Source of the DNA: Ornithinibacillus xuwenensis
GTDB lineage: Bacteria; Bacillota; Bacilli; Bacillales; Amphibacillaceae
Direction of reading: 5' to 3'
NCBI RefSeq assembly: GCF_039614845.1
Contig: NZ_JBDIML010000007.1
Location: forward strand, 1 to 64,000
DNA length: 64,000 bases
Shown here: piece after piece, positions 34,335 through 41,604 of the stretch
Layout of the letters: each line of letters opens with the position of its first letter
Numbering within the stretch: the first letter of the stretch is position 1
The notes under the pieces: model-generated
Database searches by the model: none
What the model was told of the DNA's origin: nothing
What the model saw: the letters and a program-made list of their open reading frames with translations, nothing else
Program-made: the position numbers and the translations under genes

Positions 34335-35383
34335 TCATCTAACAAAGACCTACCCATAATGGTAACCCTATTTGTATTTTTTAATTCTGATAAATTTTTA
34401 ACTCCGATACCAAACATCGTAATTTTCAATTCAAATTCTATTTGTTCCATTACCGCTAGAACAGCTTCAACAGAATCTGTTGCTGCTTGCAGTAATGTTC
34501 TTGCAAAACCTATTACATCCGCACCTATTGTGATAGCCTTTGCTGCATCTAGCCCTGTTTTCATACCACCACTTGCCACTAACGGTATTTCTTCTAACTC
34601 ACTTCTCACGGATACGATGCAATCCTTCGTTGGAATTCCCCAGCTATTAAAAGCCTCCGCTGCCGCCTTCCTTAAAGGATCTTTCGAACGCAATTTTTCC
34701 ACCTGACTCCATGAGGTTCCACCTGCACCGGCAACATCGATAAAGGATATCCCTGCATCATATAGCTGCTTGGCAACCTTTCCATCAATCCCAAATCCTA
34801 CTTCCTTCACGCCAACTGGTACAGATAGCACGTTACAGACTTCTTCAATTTTCGGAAGTAAGCTGTCGAAGTTTAAATCTCCTTCATCTTGGATAACTTC
34901 CTGTAATGAATTTAAATGCAGATATAGGGCATCTGCTTCCGTTAAATCCACAATTCTTTGCGCTGCATCTGATCCGTAGCCATAGTTTAATTGTACAGCT
35001 CCTAGATTTGCTATTAGTGGAACAGTTGGTGCCTGTTTACGGATTAAGAAGGATTCTTGGTGCTTATCACTTTCCAGTAATGCCCTCGTAGAACCAAGCG
35101 CAATAGCCCAGCCTCTTTCTTCCGCCGCTATAGCAAGGTTCTGATTAATTTCAGTTGCTAGCTCTGACCCACCTGTCATGGAGCTAACTAGGAATGGAGC
35201 TTGAAGTGGTCTATTAAGAAAACGAGTCGTGATATCGATAGACGAAAAATCTATTTCAGGTAATGCATTATGTATAAAGGAAATCCCTTCAAGTCCCGTT
35301 GATTTATTGACACCTTCTACTTGATCGGTTAAGCATAAGCGAATATGTTCCGTCTTGCGTTTATTAATCCCTTGTTCAGCCAT
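34325..35383 (-). CDS. fni: Type 2 isopentenyl-diphosphate isomerase
   Basis: 352 residues, FMN- and NADPH-dependent IDI-2. Recognised by RKTEHIRLC, APFLVSSMTGGSELA, IANLGAVQLNYGY, and the C-terminal FMN loop LVASGGMKTGLDAAKAITIGAD. It interconverts IPP and DMAPP for isoprenoid synthesis. The ATG at 35383 is the homologous start (MAEQGINKRKTEH), with GGAAG eight bases upstream; a 41-codon extension upstream is not supported. Confidence 0.93.
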   Translation of the reverse strand: MAEQGINKRKTEHIRLCLTDQVEGVNKSTGLEGISFIHNALPEIDFSSIDITTRFLNRPLQAPFLVSSMTGGSELATEINQNLAIAAEERGWAIALGSTRALLESDKHQESFLIRKQAPTVPLIANLGAVQLNYGYGSDAAQRIVDLTEADALYLHLNSLQEVIQDEGDLNFDSLLPKIEEVCNVLSVPVGVKEVGFGIDGKVAKQLYDAGISFIDVAGAGGTSWSQVEKLRSKDPLRKAAAEAFNSWGIPTKDCIVSVRSELEEIPLVASGGMKTGLDAAKAITIGADVIGFARTLLQAATDSVEAVLAVMEQIEFELKITMFGIGVKNLSELKNTNRVTIMGRSLLDEQG

Positions 35384-35459
35384 GTCCACACTTCCTATCC
35401 ACTTTATCTCTATCCCTAGTTTACTTGTTTCATACCGCGAATGGAAGTAAAGTGATAAT

Positions 35460-35495
35460 AAAAGGAGCATGCAACATAAAACCGCTGCATGCTCC
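35460..35495 (-). terminator. Intrinsic terminator
   Basis: GGAGCATGCA (35464-35473) pairs with TGCATGCTCC (35486-35495), followed by T on the minus strand; it ends the membrane-protein gene that stops at 35515. Confidence 0.7.
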
Positions 35496-35514
35496 ACAAA
35501 ATCCACTAGAATAA

Positions 35515-36057
35515 CTATTCTTCTTTCTTCGGAAAAATGGTGTAACTAAAACTTATGACAAAGTCAATCACTAGTACGAGTGACCAAATTCTAAGCGTTC
35601 CTAGTAGCGCTTCTGTTTGACTCGAGTTATTAATGAAAAGAATAATTCCAAGTAATATAGCAGCCCCTATAATCCATGCAAGTAAATGACGATACCAGCC
35701 TAATCGCTCTACTTTCGCATATTCCCTTCCATACTTTTTCTTCTTTGGTGGTTTTTCTCCTCCAGCAAATCGAAAAGCGAATTGCTTATCCGCCCAACTG
35801 ATCATCTGATGTCCAAACGCAACACTAACTCCTATATAGACAGCTGCAATTCCATGAACGGTGGAAGCAACTGCACCATTATGCAAATCAATGACCGTGG
35901 CAATAAGTAGCACTAAATCAACAATAGGTGTGCATATAAGTAATACATTACTTAGCTTCTTTCGCTTCCATATATATCGTGACACAAGACCCGCAAGAAC
36001 AAACACCCAAAAGCCTATCTCACAGGCTATGATTAACCAGCCTATCACTAATCTCAT
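35515..36057 (-). CDS. Integral membrane protein, unknown function
   Basis: 180 residues with about five hydrophobic segments, a short cytoplasmic positive loop (KPPKKKKYGREYAKVERLGW, about 104-123) and a C-terminus ending FPKKEE. Not assigned to a known family with confidence; similar proteins occur in Bacilli. It is divergent from the TetR gene at 36132, and their shared 74-base region carries a dyad, so TetR may regulate it. Confidence 0.65.
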   Translation of the reverse strand: MRLVIGWLIIACEIGFWVFVLAGLVSRYIWKRKKLSNVLLICTPIVDLVLLIATVIDLHNGAVASTVHGIAAVYIGVSVAFGHQMISWADKQFAFRFAGGEKPPKKKKYGREYAKVERLGWYRHLLAWIIGAAILLGIILFINNSSQTEALLGTLRIWSLVLVIDFVISFSYTIFPKKEE

Positions 36058-36093
36058 CCCCCTTAATAGTACGACTGTATTATAAATGTACCA

Positions 36094-36131
36094 AACTTAT
36101 TATAGTAGCACAACTGTGTTATAATAAAACT
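36094..36131. promoter_or_regulatory. Dyad operator and overlapping promoter of tetR
   Basis: TTATTATA (36098-36105) and TATAATAA (36120-36127) form inverted arms, with an inner CACA/TGTG pair. TATAAT at 36120-36125 is a perfect -10, seven bases before the ATG at 36132; TTATTA at 36097-36102 is a weak -35. Suggests autoregulation and a leaderless mRNA. Confidence 0.55.
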
Positions 36132-36731
36132 ATGCCAAAAATCGTAAATCACAAAGAACGAAAAATAAAAATAGCAGAGTCTACTTGGAATGTTATTGTT
36201 CGTGAAGGCCTTGAAAATGCTTCTGTACGTAAAATTGCATTGGAAGCTGGTCTTTCAGTTGGATCTCTACGCCATTACTTTCCGTCCCAATCGGATTTAT
36301 TCTTATTTTCAATGGAGCTTGTATCCGACAGGGTGCAAAAACGAATTGAAAACACCGAATACAACGGTCAACCAATCGAGATAATTCAACAGGCTCTAAG
36401 CGAAGTTCTTCCAATTGATGAGGAAAGATCAATAGAAATGGAGGTTTGGTTAATTTTTTCTGCAAAAACGCTCGTTGACCAAAAATTAGAAGAGCTGAGC
36501 CAAAAGGTGTTTATCCAAATGAAAACCGGCATTGAACGTGTCATCCATTCCATGGAACAGCTACAACTATTAAGAAGTACGATTAATAAGGAAATGGAAG
36601 TATTACGTTTACATGCGTTAATTGATGGGTTAGCAATGCATCACATCCTTTACCCAAAGGTATTAACAAAAGAAGAGATGGTTCATACACTTACCTATCA
36701 CCTCCAATCACTCTGTGTGGAAGATACTTGA
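36132..36731 (+). CDS. TetR-family transcriptional regulator (BetI-like)
   Basis: 199 residues. N-terminal TetR DNA-binding helices in ENASVRKIALEAGLSVGSLRHYFPSQ (in two parts, residues 29-54); the remainder is the variable ligand-binding domain. The N-terminus MPKIVNHKERK resembles BetI-type members. It has no Shine-Dalgarno sequence and its -10 element lies seven bases before the ATG, so it is probably translated from a leaderless mRNA. Followed after 15 bases by the HD-type gene. Confidence 0.85.
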   Translation: MPKIVNHKERKIKIAESTWNVIVREGLENASVRKIALEAGLSVGSLRHYFPSQSDLFLFSMELVSDRVQKRIENTEYNGQPIEIIQQALSEVLPIDEERSIEMEVWLIFSAKTLVDQKLEELSQKVFIQMKTGIERVIHSMEQLQLLRSTINKEMEVLRLHALIDGLAMHHILYPKVLTKEEMVHTLTYHLQSLCVEDT

Positions 36732-36746
36732 AAGGAGTAATGCCAA

Positions 36747-37290
36747 TTGAAAGAGCAAGCCAAGGAATTTGCTACGAAAGCGCATGCCGGTCAGAAACGA
36801 AAAAACTCTGATGACGACTATATTACACATCCGATTCGTGTAGCCAACCGACTTGAGAAGGAAGGTTTTTCAGAAGAACTGATTTGTGCAGGATACTTAC
36901 ATGATGTTGTGGAAGATACCATCTATGAAATAGAAGATATTGAGAGGGAATTTGGAACAAAGGTTGCTATGTTAGTTGCTGCCCATACAGAAGATAAATC
37001 AAAGTCATGGAAAGAAAGAAAGAAAACAACATACAATCCAAATTATGAAAGATGCTGATAAAGAAGTAAAATATCTAATTATTGCCGATAAGCTAGATAA
37101 CCTAATAGGATTAGAGAAGGATTTAAAAGCACAAGGTAATCGTATATGGAAAAACTTCAATGCTGGAGTTGACATGCAAAAATGGTACAATGAATCGTTA
37201 GTAGCCAATATGTACAAAGGTTTGAAAAGTCACGAGATACCAGCATACTTTTCGGAATATGAACAATTAGTTCTCCGTGTATTTCAATAA
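36747..37290 (+). pseudogene. HD-domain (p)ppGpp-hydrolase-like gene, frameshifted at a GAAA repeat
   Basis: Two overlapping frames. The first (from TTG 36747 behind AAAGGAG) encodes YITHPIRVANRLEKEGF and AGYLHDVVEDT, the HD and ED motifs of the MESH1/SpoT-HD-like family. The second carries KYLIIADKLDNL, the conserved later Asp. They join as SWKERKQHTIQIMKDADK if one AAAG unit is removed from the tandem repeat at 37011-37026, giving an intact 179-residue protein. So it is either inactivated or phase-variable by repeat slippage. Intact, it would be a Mn-dependent phosphohydrolase. Confidence 0.72.
37011..37026 (+). repeat. Tandem AAAG repeat in coding sequence
   Basis: Three AAAG units followed by AAAA. 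A change of one unit shifts the reading frame of the HD-type gene. Confidence 0.8.
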
Positions 37291-37396
37291 ACGCTTTTTC
37301 CATAGGACAAAAGTATGAATATTCTTCCAGCTTATACAAATATATCTAATTATTATATATAATATATCGGAAATCTATTTTATGGAGGCATCGTCT

Positions 37397-37996
37397 ATGG
37401 AAAATGAAAATAATAGTAATTTAGCAATGGAAAAGAAAGTAATAAGCAATGAACAACAACCTAATTACTTTCATTACATTATTCAAAGCATAAAGGATCC
37501 AAATACAATCCTATCCCATGATTTTAAAGGGTACCATCAGTTTGGCCTCATCAATATGATTATATTTTTAGGATTGATTTTACTAAGCTCTTTTATCGGT
37601 TTACTTGATTATTTAGATGCACTAGAATGGTTTGGCTTTGGCGATTACTTTAACTATCTTGGTCGTACACTTTCCTTTGCAATCGCTATTGTAATCGTAA
37701 TCCCAGTTTTTGTGAAGGTAGCTGCATCTAATGGCAGCAAATTTCATATGAACTACTTTTTAGAAAAATTTGGAGCTTTCTTTATCCTACCTAGTATTTT
37801 ACTGCTCGTATCCCTGCCGTTAGAAGCACTTGGAATAACTGTTAGTTCTTGGTTCAGCTCACTTGCAACTACTTTCTTATATATTGGCGTGTTTATGACT
37901 TCGTATTTATATGTTTCACGGAACAACATGAAAACAGCATTTATTTTTGTTGCTGGCTTCTATTTTGTATACAGATTGTTATTAATGATTTTATAA
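37397..37996 (+). CDS. Yip1-like multi-pass membrane protein, unknown function
   Basis: 199 residues, with a polar N-terminus (1-35) and about five membrane segments. It resembles the membrane half of the zinc-ribbon protein at 216-1064 (LEKFGAFFILP here, IGKFGAYLLPF there) but has no Cys ribbon. ATG at 37397 is chosen because TGGAGG lies just before; an ATG five codons earlier is possible. Monocistronic with a strong hairpin after it. Confidence 0.7.
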   Translation: MENENNSNLAMEKKVISNEQQPNYFHYIIQSIKDPNTILSHDFKGYHQFGLINMIIFLGLILLSSFIGLLDYLDALEWFGFGDYFNYLGRTLSFAIAIVIVIPVFVKVAASNGSKFHMNYFLEKFGAFFILPSILLLVSLPLEALGITVSSWFSSLATTFLYIGVFMTSYLYVSRNNMKTAFIFVAGFYFVYRLLLMIL

Positions 37997-38007
37997 GGGG
38001 AAACGAA

Positions 38008-38039
38008 AGCAGCACACCGTTCATGAACGGTGTGCTGCT
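38008..38039. terminator. Bidirectional terminator, perfect 32-base palindrome
   Basis: AGCAGCACACCGTTCA pairs fully with TGAACGGTGTGCTGCT, directly between two convergent genes. The T-tract is weak but the stem is very stable. Confidence 0.7.
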
Positions 38040-38043
38040 CTTC

Positions 38044-39096
38044 CTATTTATACTTATAATGTTTCTTTTGATGTTTACTTATTTTTTTCCACTTACTTTT
38101 TTCTTCTAGCTTGGCCTTCATATCTTGCTTTCGCCTTTCAAATGCTAGCTCTCTTTGTAGTTTACGATAGCTTTGGAATCTTTCTTCTGATAGTTCTCCT
38201 TCAGCTAGTGCTTCTTGCACGCGACAGCCGGGCTCAGTGGAATGCTTACAATCAGAAAATCGGCATCCATCCTCTAGCTGCTCAATATCCTGAAAAGTCG
38301 CTTCCATTGCAGACTCGCCTTCCCAAAGCTGTAATTCCCGCATACCTGGTGTATCAATTAACATCGCACCGGTTGGTAATAAAAACATTTCTCGATGAGT
38401 TGTCGTATGACGTCCTTTACTGTCATCTTCACGAATTGACTTTGTTTCTTGAACCTCTCGTTCAAATAAAGCATTGATAAGTGTTGACTTGCCAACACCA
38501 GAAGAGCCTAGTAAGGCACCTGTTTTAAATGCAGGTAAATAGGTAAGTAGTTCATCTATGCCTTCTCTCGTAATACTACTAATTGCAACCACCGGAATCC
38601 CAATGGCAACCTCATGAACACTAGCAATTGCCTCTTCTATGACTTCAGTTGAAGCCTCATCTTTTTTGGTTAGAACGACAACAGGGGTCGCACCACTTTC
38701 ATAAGCAAGCAGAACATACCGTTCAATTCTTCGCAGATTCAAATCATGATTTAGCGAATTGACAATGAAAACAATATCAATATTTGCGGCTACAATTTGT
38801 GCCTCTGTTTTATTACCTGCTGCTTGTCTTGTAAATTGACTTTTTCTAGGTAGTATACCGTTAATAATCGCTTTCTTTTCATCAACTAGCTTCTGAACTT
38901 CTACCCAGTCGCCAACCGCGGGGAAATCCAAAGAACTCTGAGCGTTATTGATAAATTTCCCACTCAAGGTTGCCAGATATTCTAACTCTCCATCCGATAT
39001 GCGATAGATACCTTTTTGTACCGTAAGAACACGTGCTACTGATTCTTCATTAATAGTGCTATCTGTTTTCCATCCAAGACTTTCTAAGTTATTCAA
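38044..39096 (-). CDS. rsgA: Ribosome small-subunit-dependent GTPase A (RsgA/YjeQ family)
   Basis: 350 residues. OB-fold N-terminal domain (about 1-100), then a circularly permuted GTPase with motifs in the order G4 VVLTKKDE, G1 GSSGVGKSTLIN, G2-switch, G3 DTPGMREL, and the C-terminal zinc finger CRFSDCKHSTEPGCRV. RsgA helps to mature the 30S subunit. It is longer than the usual RsgA of about 290-300 residues and may be a second copy. TTG start behind TAGGAGGAAA. The leader contains a 23-codon ORF and alternative hairpins that can hide this ribosome binding site. Confidence 0.9.
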   Translation of the reverse strand: MNNLESLGWKTDSTINEESVARVLTVQKGIYRISDGELEYLATLSGKFINNAQSSLDFPAVGDWVEVQKLVDEKKAIINGILPRKSQFTRQAAGNKTEAQIVAANIDIVFIVNSLNHDLNLRRIERYVLLAYESGATPVVVLTKKDEASTEVIEEAIASVHEVAIGIPVVAISSITREGIDELLTYLPAFKTGALLGSSGVGKSTLINALFEREVQETKSIREDDSKGRHTTTHREMFLLPTGAMLIDTPGMRELQLWEGESAMEATFQDIEQLEDGCRFSDCKHSTEPGCRVQEALAEGELSEERFQSYRKLQRELAFERRKQDMKAKLEEKSKWKKISKHQKKHYKYK

Positions 39097-39100
39097 TTAA

Positions 39101-39152
39101 TTTCCTCCTATTTTTTGTGGAGGAAACGTATCTTATGCCGAACGTTCCTCCA
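39101..39152 (-). promoter_or_regulatory. Candidate translational attenuator of rsgA
   Basis: Three segments on the mRNA: arm 1 TGGAGGAACGT (39152-39142, in the leader ORF), arm 2 ACGTTTCCTCCA (39129-39118), arm 3 GGAGGAAA (39108-39101, the rsgA ribosome binding site). Arm 2 pairs with arm 1 (11 bp, one bulge) or perfectly with arm 3 (8 bp), so the two hairpins exclude each other. Confidence 0.6.
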
Positions 39153-39204
39153 TTTTAATCCTTGTATTTTGATTTCCTGCTCTTTTTTTCATTTCAGTCA
39201 TCAT
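39133..39204 (-). CDS. 23-residue leader peptide upstream of rsgA
   Basis: Short ORF starting MMTEMKKRAGNQ and ending EERSA, with AAAGGAG six bases before the ATG (39211-39217) and a TATAAT on the minus strand at 39239-39234 about 30 bases upstream. Rich in Lys, Arg and Asn. It ends 36 bases before the rsgA start, and its last codons form arm 1 of the attenuator-like structure. No match to a known protein is recalled; a leader or microprotein are both possible. Confidence 0.5.
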   Translation of the reverse strand: MMTEMKKRAGNQNTRIKMEERSA

Positions 39205-39361
39205 ACATCACTCCTTTAAAATGGATGAACCATATTATATTTCTTTTCTAGTCTACTACATTTTTCACAAAAAGCTACTATGTTATTTGTAATTTTCTCC
39301 ATTTTTTAATAAAAGTAACAAGAAATGAAGGAACTTTTACGCTAACACGCATTTATTGTAC

Positions 39362-39398
39362 AAAAAAAGATGCGAGTGTGTAGACACTGCGCATCTTT
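39362..39398 (-). terminator. Intrinsic terminator of the aldo/keto reductase gene
   Basis: AAAGATGCG (39366-39374) pairs with CGCATCTTT (39390-39398), extended inside by AGTGT/ACACT; seven T on the minus strand. Confidence 0.85.
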
Positions 39399-39405
39399 AA
39401 CTACC

Positions 39406-40230
39406 TTACCTTACATTCATATCATTTGGATCTGGACCATTTCGTTTATTTTGATTTAATGCTTCAATTTTCTTTATATCTTCTGCACTCAATTTAAAAT
39501 CAAACAGATTAAAGTTTTCTTCGATACGAGATGGTGTTACCGATTTCGGTATCACAATATTGTCGTATTGTAAATGCCAGCGAAGAATAACTTGTGCTGG
39601 TGTTTTATCGTGAGCTGCAGCAATCTCTTGAATCACTTCGTTATTTAATACTTCTCCACCATTCATTAATGGGCTCCATGCTTCCAGATAAATATTATGC
39701 TGATTACAGAAAGCCTTTAATTCTACTTGTTGTAAAAGTGGATGACATTCTACTTGGTTTAATACCGGCACAATTTCACATTCGTCAATTAATCGTTGCA
39801 AATGTTCAATATGGAAATTACAAACACCAATTGCCTTTACTTTTCCATCATGATAAAGCTTCTCAAGCGCTTTATATGTTTCCACATATTGGTCAAATTC
39901 AGGAGTTGGCCAGTGAACTAGATACAAATCTACATAATCAAGACCTAGCTTTTCAAGGCTCGTATCAAATGCTTTTAACGTGTTTTCATAGCCTTGATCA
40001 CTATTCCACACTTTCGTTGTAATAAATAGTTCTTCTCTCGGCAAACCAGAAGCAGCAATTGCTCGACCGACACCTTCTTCATTACCATAAATCATAGCAG
40101 TATCAATGGAACGATATCCCACCTCAAGTGCTTCCTTTACAGCCTTTTCCGCTTCATCATCTGGTACCTTCCAAACACCAAAACCAAGCTTTGGCATTTC
40201 TAAGCCATTATTTAACGTAACGTATTCCAT
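39406..40230 (-). CDS. Aldo/keto reductase (YvgN/YtbE-like)
   Basis: 274-residue NADPH-dependent barrel. Catalytic tetrad Asp43, Tyr48, Lys73 and His106, seen in SIDTAMIYGN, TTKVWNSDQ and YLVHWP; NADP-binding PKSVTPSRIEEN near residue 228. B. subtilis YvgN reduces methylglyoxal and other carbonyls; a similar detoxifying role is likely. GAAGGAG precedes the ATG, and an 18-bp perfect palindrome lies just upstream, so the gene is probably under a specific repressor. Confidence 0.88.
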   Translation of the reverse strand: MEYVTLNNGLEMPKLGFGVWKVPDDEAEKAVKEALEVGYRSIDTAMIYGNEEGVGRAIAASGLPREELFITTKVWNSDQGYENTLKAFDTSLEKLGLDYVDLYLVHWPTPEFDQYVETYKALEKLYHDGKVKAIGVCNFHIEHLQRLIDECEIVPVLNQVECHPLLQQVELKAFCNQHNIYLEAWSPLMNGGEVLNNEVIQEIAAAHDKTPAQVILRWHLQYDNIVIPKSVTPSRIEENFNLFDFKLSAEDIKKIEALNQNKRNGPDPNDMNVR

Positions 40231-40245
40231 ATTTTCACTCCTTCT

Positions 40246-40263
40246 ATGTAGAATATTCTACAT
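40246..40263. promoter_or_regulatory. Perfect 18-bp palindrome, candidate operator
   Basis: ATGTAGAATATTCTACAT, between the likely -10 region (TAAAAT on the minus strand) and the ribosome binding site of the reductase gene. I do not recognise its regulator. Confidence 0.65.
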
Positions 40264-40397
40264 TTTACCATATTCATTTCGAGAGAAAAAATATCCTGCC
40301 CAATTCCCAAGACTTAAATGAGAAAGCTAGTAGGTTTTTTTCAAAGAATGTCGAATTGATACTGTAGTAGCTTTCAAATTTAATGTAGGTGACTGTG

Positions 40398-41180
40398 ATG
40401 ACCAACGAAAAAATGAAAAGTATTATTCAAGCCATTAATTACATGAAAGAACACTTAGATGAAGAGATAACCTCAGAAGCTCTGGCAAAACATGTAGGAT
40501 ACAACCCTCATCATTTTAGTAGAGTATTTAAAGATGTAACAGGGGTCTCTCCTCGCCATTATTTATCTGCATTACGAATTGAGGCTGGTAAACAAACCTT
40601 GGTCAATCCAACTAATTCCATCCTAAAAACATTACTAGGAATAGGTTTTAGAAGCATTGGTACATTTAGCTCTAAATTTAAACAGTTTGTTGGTCTATCA
40701 CCAAGGCAATTTCAAAAAAGCATCGATTCTTTACACCAATATGTAAATGCGTATGACTTCACAAGAGAGTTACAGCCGTTAGAGATTATCGCACCTTCTA
40801 TTACTTGCCAGGTTATAGCTCCTAAAGCATTTAAAGGAATCATTTTTATTGGGTTATTTCCAAGGCCTATACCTGACCAAAACCCTATTATTGGTCATGC
40901 ACTAACGCATCAAAAGACAAGCTGTACCTTTTCCAATGTTCCGCTTGGCACGTATTATGTGCTCGCTTGTGCCTTGCCAAGAAGCCTAAACCCGAAAAGT
41001 TATGTTGACTTATCAAGCTCATTAAGAGGAAAAGCAGATTACCCAATCCATGTAAAACAAGATACAACCGCTTATATGGACGTGATATTAAGAGATCCAT
41101 TGCCCTATGACCCACCAATCCTAATCAATTTACCAAAACTACTATTCGATACGGAAAAACGCAAACAAGAAGAAAATTAA
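40398..41180 (+). CDS. AraC-family transcriptional regulator
   Basis: 260 residues. The DNA-binding domain is at the N-terminus (residues 1-105, two helix-turn-helix units: ITSEALAKHVGYNPHHFSRV and the weaker ILKTLLGIGFRSIGTFSSKF, ending in LSPRQFQKS). The remaining 150 residues form a beta-rich domain that I do not recognise. ATG at 40398 has AGGTG upstream. It lies before, and in line with, a VOC protein, a DUF899-VOC protein and possibly the amidase gene, which it may control. Confidence 0.82.
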   Translation: MTNEKMKSIIQAINYMKEHLDEEITSEALAKHVGYNPHHFSRVFKDVTGVSPRHYLSALRIEAGKQTLVNPTNSILKTLLGIGFRSIGTFSSKFKQFVGLSPRQFQKSIDSLHQYVNAYDFTRELQPLEIIAPSITCQVIAPKAFKGIIFIGLFPRPIPDQNPIIGHALTHQKTSCTFSNVPLGTYYVLACALPRSLNPKSYVDLSSSLRGKADYPIHVKQDTTAYMDVILRDPLPYDPPILINLPKLLFDTEKRKQEEN

Positions 41181-41230
41181 GGCGATATTATTTGCTACAG
41201 TATATTTATTCATTGCTAGGAGGGAATATC

Positions 41231-41602
41231 ATGTTAAATCAAGTATGTGTGCTAACGATTAAAGTAAAGGATATGGAGGAAGGAGTCGATTTCTACACGA
41301 ATATATTAGACTTTAAGGTTGCACAAAGATATGGAGACACCATTATTCGCTTAGAGCATAATGGTGTACCTCTCATTCTTGAAAAAACAGCTAAACAAGA
41401 TACTACTACTTCTACTAAGGTATTACTTGGGATTCAATCACAAAATATTCAGGGGGATTTTCAAAGGCTTCAAGAAAAAGGTGTATCTATTCTATCCAGC
41501 AAGCCTTTGCCATGTCCGCCAGGGTTTTACTTCGTAATTGAAGATTATTCTGGGAATCAACTTGAAATTGTTGAATACGTTGACCAAGAAATGGAGGAAT
41601 AA
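41231..41602 (+). CDS. VOC-family protein (glyoxalase/bleomycin-resistance fold)
   Basis: 123-residue single VOC module: VCVLTIKVKDMEEGVDFYTN at the start and the C-terminal metal-ligand strand FVIEDYSGNQLEIVEYV. Members bind metal and act on small electrophiles or sequester drugs; the substrate is unknown. TAGGAGGG precedes the ATG at 41231. Two bases separate it from the next gene. Confidence 0.82.
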   Translation: MLNQVCVLTIKVKDMEEGVDFYTNILDFKVAQRYGDTIIRLEHNGVPLILEKTAKQDTTTSTKVLLGIQSQNIQGDFQRLQEKGVSILSSKPLPCPPGFYFVIEDYSGNQLEIVEYVDQEMEE

Positions 41603-41604
41603 TA

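Noticed and set aside
39118..39152. Leader hairpin of rsgA read as an intrinsic terminator
   Set aside because: No U-run follows the stem in the direction of rsgA; the sequence after it is CAAAAAAUAGG.
39206..39208. An ATG four bases upstream of the rsgA leader ORF
   Set aside because: Reads only four codons before TGA; the ATG at 39204 has the better distance to AAAGGAG.
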